DNA from: Verticillium longisporum
Taxonomy: Eukaryota; Ascomycota; Sordariomycetes; Glomerellales; Plectosphaerellaceae
NCBI GenBank assembly: GCA_019188255.1
Contig: JAETXT010000001.1
Coordinates: 3,472,001-3,536,000 of the forward strand
Direction of reading: 5' to 3'
DNA: 64,000 nucleotides
Shown: piece after piece, positions 1 to 11,454 of the stretch
How positions within the stretch are numbered: position 1 is the first letter of the stretch
How the letters are laid out: each line of letters opens with the position of its first letter
Made by a program: the position numbers and the translations under genes
Notes under the pieces: generated by a model
Seen by the model: the letters and a program-made list of their open reading frames with translations, nothing else
The model's database searches: none
Told to the model about the DNA's origin: nothing

Positions 1-1200
1 TCGGGGCCAACGTATTCGTTCCTGGCCGGTCTTGTGTCACTCCAACCTTGTCGACACCCAGCAACGGCTAAGGGTTCCTTGTATGACGGGAGTCTGAGGC
101 TACCGTGTCTCATCTGCCGACGACCCCGTGGTCACTGGATGATTGTCATCGAACGCCGTTTCGACCATGTGTTCGTCAGAACCGCCCACGGCCGACAAGG
201 CGATGTACAAAACCCTGGCACTGCCAGCATGGTGATTGTGGCTCTGCGTCGTTTTAGTGTTTTTGGATGATACCTCCAGTATACCGCTGATTTTCTGCAT
301 ACTCGTCAGCATTGCGAGGAGCCACACCTTGTATTTTTCATTATTGGCGCACGAGGGGTTTCGTTTTTTTTTGGGACCATCATGACAGCACTCAACGGCT
401 TATTTCGAGGACGATTCAGGTTTCTCACCCTTAGAAGGGATGACCAGCCTGGGCTACAAGACACAATTTAATCAATGACACATAACAAATGGCCATGAGG
501 TGGTTGCGACGAGAAGATCGTACAAGCCATGCTCCTGCTTTGGTTTCCTGGCGATTCATGTAGCTGGATGTGGTTGAGAGGTTCTGACCCGATGTTGAAG
601 CTACACCGGACCAATGACGGAGGGGATTCGGAACATTCTGCCGTCATGCACTGACCAGAGGTGGGTACACAAGTTGACAGGGTACCTAGGCATTTACCAA
701 ATGGTACCTAGACTGGCGCGATACCACTGTAATCTTTTCAGGGCAGCCGCCAAGAGCCTGGGAATTAGGTACTTGTACCTCATCTCCCCCTCCCACCCCC
801 GGCCCCTCCGCCTGCCTACAAGTACGTACCTTACGTCATCTTTCTGTGTCAACCATTGCACGTTGACACTGCGGCCCACCACTGTTTGATGGCCAACCGC
901 CATGGAGTAAACATTCTGGATACGACATTCAGCATTCAACGTCCACACTTTGTTTACGTTCATATGGAGAATCCCACCGTCGCACGACTCATCGATTAGG
1001 ACGTGCAGCTATTGGGCTTTTAACTCCGAAAATTGCTTCGGGCCAACTGATTCAGCAGGTGCGCCTCAGCTGACGTACACCTCCCCACGCTTGCCAGTGT
1101 CACGACTCACAACCCTTTGGTGCCACGACACCCACTCGGTGCAGCATCGGCATTCTCCCATACAAACCTCCAAATTCTGACGTTGGATACCGAACTCATC
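1..1200. other. Non-coding upstream region of the PNGase A-like gene
   Basis: No open frame here shows family resemblance or fungal codon-like continuity. The stretch carries two copies of a GGTACCTAG motif (681-690 and 703-712), a motif that recurs in intergenic DNA across the window. It presumably includes the promoter of the downstream + strand gene. I see no tRNA or other RNA gene. Confidence 0.6.
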
Positions 1201-3395
1201 ATGCTGCTGTTGCGTGGCTGGATTATCGTAGCAGCACTGGCGGTCCCTGGCTTGAGTCTACACCCGGAGGTGTTCGCCTTGTCACGCCAGGCGTCTAACG
1301 ACTCGCAAAAGCCGATCTCGCACGCCTCGCAGTCCCTGAATGGCAATTCCCAGCCTTTGCAGTGTTTCCAGGTCGCCCAGCCAGTGCTGGGCCCGACGGG
1401 GCCAGTGTACCAGGCTGACAACGAACCCGGATTCGATGCTGTGCGGTCGAAGGACTCCTGCGTTGTGCAACTCATGTCCCACTCCTTCGGCTTCAGCTAT
1501 GGAAAGCCGTTCGTCGGTGAGTGAATACACTCTGCTGGAAGACAAGACGACACACTAGAGCTGAAGCTGACAAAGAGCCGCAGGCCATTATACCCCCGCC
1601 TGCATGCGAATTCGACAGGGTTATTATGAACTTTACTGTCAGCTCGTCGGGACGGCAGTTTGATCGTTTGGCCCTGATGTTTCTCAATGACACTGAAGTG
1701 TGGCGAACTTCGACTGCCGAGCCGAAGCCAACCCCTGGTATTGTGTGGACGTACTGGAAGGACATGACGGAGTTTCTCGCCCTCTGGAGGTCGCCTCAGA
1801 CGATCATATTTGAACTCGGAAACCTCGTTGGTACGTGCTCTGACGAATCTGGGGAAAAGAAAGAAATCTCCAGCTCCGTGCTTCTCCTGCCAGAAGCTGA
1901 CTCTCCAATAGACGAGACGTATACAGGTTCCTTCAACTGCACACTGACGGCAACCTTCTTCAAGAGCCAAGTAACCCGTCAGCACCAGGGTGGCACCCCA
2001 GCCGACATGATCATCGCCATATCAGCAAAGAATGGTGCGTCTGGGAAGGGGAGCGCATGGTCTTTGCCCTCTGAGCAGGCTGTCAGCACGATCTACTTCC
2101 CACAACACGCCAACCGTGCTGTGTTTTCCCTCTCGGCCAACGGGCAGATGGCAGAGGAGTTTTGGTGGAGCAACGTGCTCCAAAGCGACGTTGATACATT
2201 CAACGATACTGCCAGCAGCATGCCAGGCTTGAGCCCGTTTCGAGAAGTCCAGTTGTACATCGATGATCAGTTGGCGGGGGTGCAGTGGCCTTTTCCCGTC
2301 GTATTTACGGGTGGTGTGTCCCCAGCTTTGCACCGCCCCATTGTTGGGCTCGAGGCGTTTGACTTGCGCGAGCATGAGATTGACGTTTCAGCATGGCTGC
2401 CCGTCCTGTGCGATGGCCAGTCACATACTTTTCAAATCAGGGTAGTGGGTATTGATGATGACACAGCACCAGCCTCCTTGTCAGATAAGATCGACGCTTA
2501 CTGGGTTGTCACGGGGAAGATCTTCGTCTGGCTAGACGAGCCGGGCTCCGTCACAACAGGCGCGGCGCCCAAAGTCGATGTCCCGGAGCCACTTCTATTA
2601 ATCTCGCACCAACGACAGCAGGATGGTCACGGAGTCAACGAATTACTCGACTACTCACTTCGGGTGCGGCGCGCAGTCTCGGTTACGGGAGAAGTTCGCA
2701 CCCAAAAGGGCACATACCAAGCCTGGTGGCATCAAGAGTTGACGTACAGCAATCTGGGCCATGTTAGTTCCTTCGGCACCAATCAAATCAACAGGATGAC
2801 CATTTCGGGTGCAGATGAGGCCTCCGGTCCACGACAGTACGCCAAGGAGTATTCATACCCTCTCTATGCAAACACAAGCTTCAGCATCGGGTCGGACAAA
2901 AGCCTGACCATAGAAGCGGAGCTCGAGCAAGGTCTACGCCTCAAAACCTGGGGCCATGCCATTTTCGCATCAGGCCTTGAGGCCTTTGGTGCTGTCAGCC
3001 AAGATGGTAATCAGCCATTGGGTTGCAAGCTTGAAACCTTACGAACAGGCAAAGCAGGCTTCCACCAGTCTGGGGACCGCCGGCGCAGTTCCGGCTCGGG
3101 CTGGACGCGGCAGGACTTTTACTTTGGTGGCATTGACTCAGGCTCCAAAGACGACGTCGCGCTCTACGTTCGAAACGTGATGGCCATCAACGACACGGTT
3201 GTCTCTGATCGCGAAGTAAGTAGCAGGCAGGGTGACAGCAGCGGTGAGCGCACGATCCTCCGAAATGATGGGAAGCCCGCTACGCCGTCAAACTCGCGCC
3301 AGAATGCTGGACAGTTTGCGCCACCCAAAGGCAAACACACGCTCTGGGGTTCGTGGGGCGAGTCGGGACATGTCGTGGGGCTTGATGAGTGGTGA
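1201..3395 (+). CDS. Secreted peptide-N4-asparagine amidase A-like protein (PNGase A family), probable frame lesion in the raw sequence
   Basis: Three exons are supported: 1201-1516, 1584-1830 and 1912-3395. The introns have GTGAGT and GTACGT donors and CAG and ATAG acceptors. The ATG at 1201 starts a hydrophobic signal peptide (MLLLRGWIIVAALAVPGLS). The body has the PNGase A family pattern: SYGKPFVG, NFTVSSSGRQFDRLALM, DTEVWRTSTAEP, WTYWKDMTEFLALW and IIFELGNL. PNGase A enzymes remove N-glycans from glycopeptides, so the product probably enters the secretory pathway. With these exons the total is 2047 nt, one base too many. The run of five C at 1593-1597 breaks the expected FVGxYTPPxCxF motif, and four C would restore it, giving 681 aa. 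A different acceptor (exon 2 from 1576) gives an intact 684-aa frame but loses that motif. The family call is firm; the exact exon 2 start is not. Confidence 0.82.
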
Positions 3396-6300
3396 TGTGG
3401 GCAGCAGGGCCAGGGCGGTGGTGGTTTGCTCGGCACGGCGACTGGACAGAGTCTAATGTCCACCTGACAATCCGACATGCCCAGTCTTCTACTCACCCAC
3501 CTTAGAGTGCATGAGAATGGTAAGACGTCTGAACCCAATAGGCACTCTGCCATGGTCGTCGCATGCCGCATCCCGCAATCGAGGAGCAGCGTCTGGAGGC
3601 AGGGATTGCACAACGATAGGGTGGCGTGCCACGACGTCGCATCGGCTTGAAAGCGCAAACTTTAATCTGACATCAAGCCACGGGGACCAGTGGAAATGGG
3701 TGTGAGAAAATCAGGGGGCGGCGCGAAAAGAGAGGGGGCGGCTTAGGGTGGAAATCTCCATTGCTCTTCTGAGCTAGGTTTGTCTTGGGGAGAGAGTGAG
3801 GAACCCCCTCCAGACTCAAGTCACAGCCCCTGACCCTGGCAGTCCTGCCCTTGGATAGGCTTGGGCTGGTTGGAGAGCGGGGCAGATGCGTGGGCGGGCA
3901 TGGACATATTCCGCAGTCGCCCAGCTCTCCTCGTACCTTTCGGAGGTTGTGGCCGAAAATGCCACGGGAATACGTGTTACCAGGCTCGGAGGACGTCCGT
4001 AGTCCGCAGCACCAGCACTATCGCAAACCCAGAACCAAGGATCCAAAAGTAAGCAGGGAGACCAGACAGGCATCCTGTTCCTACAGCTGCTGCCGTTGTC
4101 TGACCTAGAGCGGTTGGATGGTTGTCAATCCGCGTCTGACCAAGGAGGAGGCATCCACGGCTCATGCGACGCCAAAGTCTACTTACGGCACGAGCAGAAG
4201 AGTCCCTTGGAAGGCTCGAAGACGTTGGCTGTCAGTTGATCCTGTCGATCCGGTCTGATCGCACCGCCACGCACCGCATCAGCGCGCGCGTGCGCCCTCG
4301 GTGGCAGCGCGCTTGTCAATTTACCCAGGAGGTGGCACGCCGTTGCCTGTCAGGGAGCGGCCAGGAAGCGCCAAGAAGGAGCCGACATGAGGGATAGACG
4401 GATAGACACCAGCGACAAACTCGTCCCGTGTTCGGCGTCTCGAACTGGACGCCGGCGTCATGCGGTCCAGCAGGGAGGGGGCGGAAAGCGGAAAGGTAGT
4501 GAGTGGGTGACGTCGGAGGTCGGAGGCTGATCGAAAACGAAGGGCGAAAGTGTGGCTTTCTCGCATTCATTCCGCCTTCTCCTGAGACGGCCGAGCTAGC
4601 TTTCCCGACGAGCCGAAGCAGCCTACTGCGCGTGAGGGCGATTTACGAGCTGTCGCAGCAGATCACAGGTCAGGACCAGGTTAGATGATGCTAGGTCAGC
4701 ACAGCACAGTGGTGCCCCATCCGGCGGCGTCCCTCTCGACTCTTGGGGGGCGCGAGCGTGCGTTACCCAGGGACCGGGCAGGGAGGGAGAGTGGGCGGCC
4801 GGCACGGCTAGCACGGGTATCCCAGCCAAGACGGTGCTCGACGGCCCCTCAACCCCTTACAGGAGCGAGCAAGCGAAGGGTGTGGAGAAGAAGGTTTGGG
4901 ACCGGCCAGGGATGGCACAAACCAAATCAGATTGATTAAGTAAAGAGCCGCACCTTGACGCGAGCGGGGGCCGCGGCAATTGTGAGATGGGAGGGTGGAT
5001 TCACGAGCATGGACCCATACCTCCCCGTCTTCTGGAAGGTCTCACGCTGAATGCGATAGGAGGACGAGACAGAGTGCCCTCCACCTCTCTCCACTCCCTC
5101 TTCTCCGGGGGCCTGGCTGTGAGTTGGGATGAATGAGATGGGGAACAAGGGCCAGGCTGCGATCACAGTCATGGATCAAGGGGCTGATCACGGAAGAGCA
5201 CGGGCACTTGCATGCCAGCCTGGATGACTGATTGACGGACTGACTGCTGGCTGTTCTTTGTGTGAAGAAGGGCATCGATGGACCGATGTCCGACACCCGG
5301 CCGAGGCACGTTGCAGTCGCATGTCGGTCGGGTCGCGGTGACTGGGGAAGGCTGGGCCACCTGTCAGACTGTCAGACCAACAGCCGTTGCGACTATCATG
5401 CTGCTGGGCTGGGCTTCCAGGTCACCAACGTGATCATGTCTCGTAATCAGTGAACCGCCGATGGACGATATCGTCAGTCAGCCACGAGCCACGAGCCAGC
5501 CAGCCATCCCTCCATCGATCACAACTCTAAGAGTCAGTCGGCTGGCACCGCGGCGGACCAGCCTGACGAGAGACAACGTTTTCGGCTGGGGCAAATGTCC
5601 GGCAGCAACAAACAAAGAAAAAAAAAGAGAGAAAGCGATGCCTTCGCCATGCTATGCCCACGACTTGGCATCCGTCACATATCACTCCATGCACGCACAA
5701 AGTCACCTACTCTACTGGCCTGGTCCACCAATCGCTGCTCCGAGCGATCAGCATCACCAAGATTGGATCTCGAGGGCACCTGACAAGGTGTCGTGTCGTA
5801 CCTGGGAATTAATTCCGTCCCATCGTGGGCACCTCCTGATACGTATTTTACCCTCCACCTCCCAGCGTGATGGGGGCTGGCTCACATGGCCCTGTTGCTG
5901 TGACTGCTGTTGTTGGCAGTCAGCCACTCCTCCATCTTAGTTAGACCCCAGTATTCCCGGCCATGTGCCGTGCCAGGCCCCTACATGTACTATGTACTCA
6001 CCTTGACTAACGTAGAGTTGCTTCATTACCTCATCACCGTGCACGCTGTTCCCAGACGCCAAACAAACACATGGCGGGGCGGGCAGAAAGCCAAACGCCT
6101 CCGCCCCTGCCTGTCAACCCTGCATCAACCACGGTCCGCCACGGTCTGGTTGGAACAGGGCAGCGACTAAACCCAAGGTACCTTAGGTATGCCACAAAGT
6201 TGCCCTCCTTGGGGTGTGTTCAGGGGCCAGGGCGACTGAAAGAGAAGGGAGGTGAGGGGGAGGCGTGTGAAAGTGAATATGAGGCCCTCTCTTGGGTCAA

Positions 6301-7077
6301 GCAATGGGATAATCTCATGAAGCTTCCTTTCTGGTCCTTCGGTCACGCTTACGAAGCGCAAGGCCTGAGGTCCCACCGGGTGAACCTCGAAGTCTCATCT
6401 TTGAAATGGTACTTGCAAGATACATCACGTTTCGTCTCATCCCCTTTTGTCCCACGATTTTAACTTTTCCCATCACCTCTTCCGCCTTGAACCGTCCCGG
6501 TTTTATTCCACTCTTCCTGCTTCATTACTCCGGAGCACACCCCCCGGCCCCTTCAGCCAACACAAACCACCACACCCATCGTACATGGTACACCCATTAC
6601 ACTTTCATCCCTTCACAAACCCCCTCCACTATACGACGCGGAAGCAGGGACACCGTGCCAGATGCAAAGGAGAGGTCCCATGCCAGCGGGTCATGTCGTC
6701 ATCTTCGTGTTTGGACGCCCTACGATTCTGCGCTGCATCAAACCCCATGAGATTTTCTGTGCACTACACACGACAACAAGTCTCAATCAAGCCCCTTCAG
6801 GCTGGAACACTTTGCTGGCTGCGTCAACTTCTTCGCGGCATCATTTGGGGTACCTAAAAATCGCCCTTCCGACGCGCGAGAAAAAGGTTAAAAGCGATAG
6901 CGCGGCACGTTAAAGCATCACACGGCCATGCCTCAGCTGCAGGTCAGGCCTTTGCTGCAGCACCGCCGCACCGCCGCACCCCGTCCCTTCGTTAGAGCTG
7001 AACCTTCTGGGGTTCTGAATGCTTCATCTTGCGCCATTTCGCCTTGTGATGCCAGCGAAGCAGGCATTGTTTTTCAG

Positions 7078-7169
7078 CTTGCCATGTCCGCAAACCAAAG
7101 CTTGCCATGTCCGCAAGCCAAAGCTTGCCATGTCCGCAAGCCAAAGCTTGCCATGTCCGCACGCGAAAA
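7078..7169. repeat. Tandem repeat, four copies of a 23-bp unit
   Basis: The unit CTTGCCATGTCCGCAAGCCA followed by AAG repeats head to tail at 7078-7100, 7101-7123, 7124-7146 and 7147-7169. Copy 1 differs by one base, copies 2 and 3 are identical, and copy 4 diverges at its end. The copy junctions create AAGCTTG palindromes. Confidence 0.95.
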
Positions 7170-8310
7170 ACAACAACAACCAACGGGCAATTGCCGATGG
7201 ACATCTTGCCCACCCCTCCCTTTCGCCGTGCTTTAAGCTTCACGGCACTGAAACAAGGGCGTACAAAGGTTCATTCGCCCATGCCTTGATCGAGGTGCGC
7301 TCCAGCTCGAACTGTATCCCGGTTAGACGAGGCAGGGATCAAAGCCAGCAAATTGCGGAGGGCTAAATACATTGCGGCGTTGTTGCTTTAAACCCTTTTT
7401 CGTTGGATTGATTGTTTCCGGTGGTCTCGATTCCCACTTCTTCCCGTGCGTGTGTCTGTCTACAGCCCGGCCTTTGGTCTGCAAGACAATTTTGCAATAT
7501 CTTTTGCTTTCCGTTCCGCGGGCGGGAAGCCGAGGGTGCAAGCAGCGGGAAGAGGCGAAGTGCAAATGCAGGTGCGAGCGTTAGTCTTTCCACTCGCCCA
7601 CTCCCTCTCCCCCTAACCCCAGCGTCAGATGAGGTTATTCACGATGTGACTTTGAAGCTCACCTCCCCGCCCCCGTCGTCGTCCTCCTCCTCCTCTCTCC
7701 ACCTTTTCGTCGGTCTGCCCGCTGCCGAAGTGCGCCCGCTGAGCAACGATGATGCGCCTCATCGTGCATGCGGTGGGGAAACCGCGATGGATGGCCCCGA
7801 CACCCTCCTTGTTCTGCTCGCTTATGGAGGGTTGCGACGAGGTAACGAGAGACGGGGATGCGCTGCCAGGGGTGGGGGAAGATCGAGGGGCGGGAAGAGA
7901 GGGCGGGGAGGGGCGTGCGATGATTGTGACGAGGGAGGGTTCTCCCCTTCGGAACGCCCGCTTCCAAAGTGCTGTGCTGCTGTCTGGTCTGTGATGGACG
8001 ACGTGCTGTTGCCGGTCGGATCGGGCCCCTGACCATTGCTAATTTCGGGTTTCTCGCCGCGAAGAGGCTGAGTCTCGTTTCGTCGGAAGACTAGGCGGGG
8101 TCGGTTTGGCCCATATTGCACCTTATCGTGGTTTCGCAAGACGTGCGCATCTATGTGTGTGTCTCTCACTCTCTGACACTGTCGTCCGGCAACGTCGGGA
8201 ACTTTTTTGTGTTTTTTGTATTTTTTTTGTTTGTCGGTCCTTTTTTTTTCTTTTAGGCTTTGCTCATGCGACGCTGACTACCTTACCATGCGACGCTGTC
8301 TCCACCATGC

Positions 8311-8355
8311 ACTCACACACTCACACACACACACACCCCTCCCCCTCCCCTCCCA
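8311..8355. repeat. CA microsatellite followed by a C/T-rich tract
   Basis: ACTCACACAC repeats pass into a pure CA tract (8321-8336) and then CCCCTCCCCCTCCCC. Just upstream, CATGCGACGCTG occurs twice (near 8266 and 8288). This is simple-sequence DNA with no coding signal. Confidence 0.8.
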
Positions 8356-9155
8356 CATTCGGAATGCCCTCGGATAACTGGAACTCTGAACCAGCGAATC
8401 GCGACTCAAGTTAAATCTGGTCCATGTTCTGTAAGCTGAACATAAGCAACGCGCTCACAGCCGAGCCCCTCTCACCAACACAACTACCCAAACCTTAACA
8501 GCACTCGTCACCAAATGGGCGGCGCACACGACATCAACAAACTTGATTCCTAAGCTCTCAGCTCGTAAAAGCCGTAAAAGCCGGATTGGGGTGCCGAGCC
8601 CCTATCTCGCCCCCTCAGATCGTCAGTCAGGCCGCCAACGCGTTCCATTCCCTCGGGTCGTGCCAAGACAACTAGAGACCATCTCCCACCAGGACCTCAC
8701 AACCGACCCCCCTCCCTTCTCATTCCCCCTTTCTCCTCTCTCCTCGGCCAGCTTCTCTTTCCCGTCTGTCCGTCTTTGCACGCCGGTTATACCCAAGACA
8801 AGGAGAGCAAACGTCCATCACAAACTCACAGACCTCCCTATCACCCCGGTCCTTCGTTTCCTGCCTGTCCATCCTTCGTTCCGTCGGACCAACCAACCCG
8901 GCCAGTCCGGAGAAAACTCCTGTTCCCGAAACGACGCAAAAGAAAGAGAGAGAGTGTGTGTGTGTGGGTGTGAGAAAAAAAGTCAAAGGGAAAAAGCCAT
9001 GCCTCCGCGCCGGTCTATGCAGCCGTGCCCTGTTCTGCCCCTCTCATGACATGATAGCCCGCTTCGTAAAAGCAAATGGACCCTGCCGAGTCTAAAAGCG
9101 AAGGAGAAGGGCGTACGGAGGGAAACAAGGTTTGGTTTGTAACCCACCTCCACTT

Positions 9156-11454
9156 CTAGTCAGCCTCAGCCAGCTGCATGATGAGCTTGGCAGCCATGTC
9201 AAGGAACGGGAACGGGCTGGTGACATCCTTTTCTTCGAGCAGCCTGCGATCTGCCGTCTCGTAGCCCGAGCACTTGAAGTCGACGAGGTAGACGCCGTGC
9301 TCCATCTCGTAGATCTGTATGTCGACATGGAGAGCCACAAAGTCCCTCTTCATGTTTTCTTCATGCACGTGGTAGCTGTCTGGGTGATCATACGCCCTTC
9401 TACTCATGGCTGGACGAATCTGGTCAGCACGGGGAGGACCAAGGACAATCTTGTCGTTCCGAGGGGACACTCACTCTTTGTCTCCCATCGCACCTTGATG
9501 TGCCAGGGATCAGCCGGCAGCTTGTACTTCTTCAGCGGATCGATGCTGCTCGTTGACGTGTTGGCGCCCTCAGACTGCTGCGTGCCGCTGCCGTACTCAT
9601 CGACGAAGCTGCCGTCCCCGCTGCCTCCATGCTCGCTCTCGTCTTGAGCGTGGAGCTTCTCATAGTCCTCGTCAGGCACATATGTCGCGCCGAGCTTGTT
9701 GAGTGCCTTGTGAATGCACAGAAGAGCCTCCCACGGCGCGTTACGCGAGCGGATACCGAACTGCCAGCGAACTGGCTTGACCTTCTTGGCAGGCACCGTC
9801 ACAGGCGTCATGCCCTGCGGTCGCTGGCCAGATTCGTCGGCGTAGCGCTGCTGCGTCTTGTTGTGCGGCTTGAGATGCCGTGCCAGCTCCTCACGCTCGG
9901 CATCGGTGCGAGAGCTTGAGCCGTGCTCGTCGACGACGATGCTAGGCGTGGGCGTGTCTTCTATGCCCGCCTTCTCCCGTTCCACGTATTCTTTGTGGTA
10001 GTCTGGCAGACTGCTTGGTAGGATGCCAATCTTGCTGATGTAGGGCCTCGGCACGGCACCGACTCCAGAAGTCCCAGATCGAGCAGACGAGGCACTGATC
10101 ATGGGGCTGTTGGAGGTTTCCGGGTCGACAGTCAGTGAAGCCAAGCCATCTGCGGTACTTGTGAGTATGAGTCCATCAGGATATCCCCGGTCGATCTTAC
10201 CGTTGACCTGCATGAGCTTATTCTCACGAACAATCATGTAGGCGTCCTTGATGGCTGACGGCTCTTCGGCCTCTAGAGCCTCCTGCACGTCCTTCTTGCC
10301 GTATCCCATGGTCTTACTGATCTTCTCCGTAACCTCGTCGTGCAGCTTTTCTTGCACCTTCGTCGGCGCATTGGGCGCAATGTCGCTCTTCTTGATGGCC
10401 TGGTTGGGGTCCACCCCTGTGTTGTAAAACTCCTCCACGGCTGGCTGAAGATAGGGCGGCAGATCGATCTGGAACCACGGGTCTGCCCTTATGTCGTCGA
10501 TAGAGGCGCGCTGGACGGGATTAACCACAAGCAGTTTCTTGATGAGGTTGGCAGCACCAGTGTTGATCCATTGTGGGATGCTGTACGTGCCCCTCGCAAT
10601 CTTGGCGAACAGGCTGGGAATATGCTCATCGTCAAAAGGTAGCCTTCCGACGAGCAAAACATAGAGGATGACGCCGCAACTCCACACGTCGACTTCGGGG
10701 CCTGCATAGAGCTTGCCTCCGATGACCTCGGGGGCCGCATAGTTGGGGCTACCGCAGGACGTCTTGAGGAAGTTGCCGTCCGTCATGATGTTGCTGAGAC
10801 CGAAGTCGGCAATCTTCACATTCAGCTGGTCATCGAGGAGAAGGTTCTCGGGCTTGAGATCGCGATGGACGATCTTGTGTCGATGGCAGTACTCGACAGC
10901 ACAGAGCATCTGCTGGAAGAAACGGCGTGCCTCGGCTTCCTTCATGCGACCATTCTGAACAATGTAATCGAAAAGCTCGCCGCCGGCGTACTCTAGGACC
11001 ATGATAATCTCGTTTTGCGTCTTGATGACAGTATAACTAGGTACGGACAAGGCATGTCAGCTCCGTTTGGGAAAGGAAATCCAGAGCTGCCGCGCGGGGC
11101 AGCCGAGCAGAGATACCAAAAGCAAAGGGTCTGTACGAACAGCTTGATGATATGGGGATGTCGCAGCAGCTGAAGATATTCAATCTCGCGTTCGACGCGG
11201 CCAGCCATGTCCCTGCTGATGAGCTTCTTGCGCGCAATGATCTTCAGAGCGACGTGCTGGCCGGTGCCATTGTGTATGGCCAGCTTGACCTTGCCGAAGG
11301 AGCCTTCACCAAGGGTCTTGATGACCTTGTAGGCACCGATGCGCTGCTCGGTCTTGATCCTCTCACGGACACCGGCGCCGATGCCGGTCGGGATAGGACC
11401 ACGGCCGGCGGCGGCAGCAGCGGCCTGCTGATCTGCACGAGCTGCGGAGGCCAT
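9156..11454 (-). CDS. snf1: SNF1/AMPK catalytic subunit, serine/threonine protein kinase
   Basis: Three exons on the minus strand (11454-11141, 11036-9475 and 9409-9156) give exactly 2130 nt and 709 aa. The kinase domain follows a short Ala-rich N-terminus: GEGSFGKVKLA loop, VALKII lysine, HRDLKPENLL catalytic loop, DFGLSN, and activation loop LKTSCGSPNYAAPE with the target Thr near residue 195. A UBA-like autoinhibitory region follows the kinase domain. The C-terminus (HVDIQIYEME, FPFLDMAAKLIMQLAEAD) is the regulatory-subunit-binding domain of fungal Snf1. Snf1 is the energy sensor that relieves carbon catabolite repression. The first donor is GTTCGT, weaker than the usual GTANGT; the second is GTGAGT. 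The ATG at 11454 was chosen because it opens the conserved MASAAR-type start. Upstream in-frame codons look like leader DNA. Confidence 0.97.

Larger units (their letters stand above)
3396..9155. other. 5.7 kb convergent intergenic region without a convincing gene
   Basis: This gap lies between the 3' ends of the PNGase A-like gene (+) and snf1 (-). Open frames up to 206 codons occur (for example 7412-8032 and 8543-9049), but they are compositionally biased and match no family I know. The + strand shows pyrimidine-rich tracts at about 6420-6560 and 8700-8780, of the kind often seen upstream of fungal transcription starts. It also holds a 23-bp tandem repeat (7078-7169), T-rich tracts (8201-8260), a CA tract and a GA/GT tract (about 8940-8972). 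An unrecognised non-coding transcript is possible but not shown. Confidence 0.6.

Noticed and set aside
7412..8032. 206-codon + strand ORF in the large spacer
   Set aside because: Composition-driven (runs of Ser from TCC/TCG and Gly/Arg-rich end), no domain, no promoter-to-ATG logic, and overlapped by equally long frames on the other strand.
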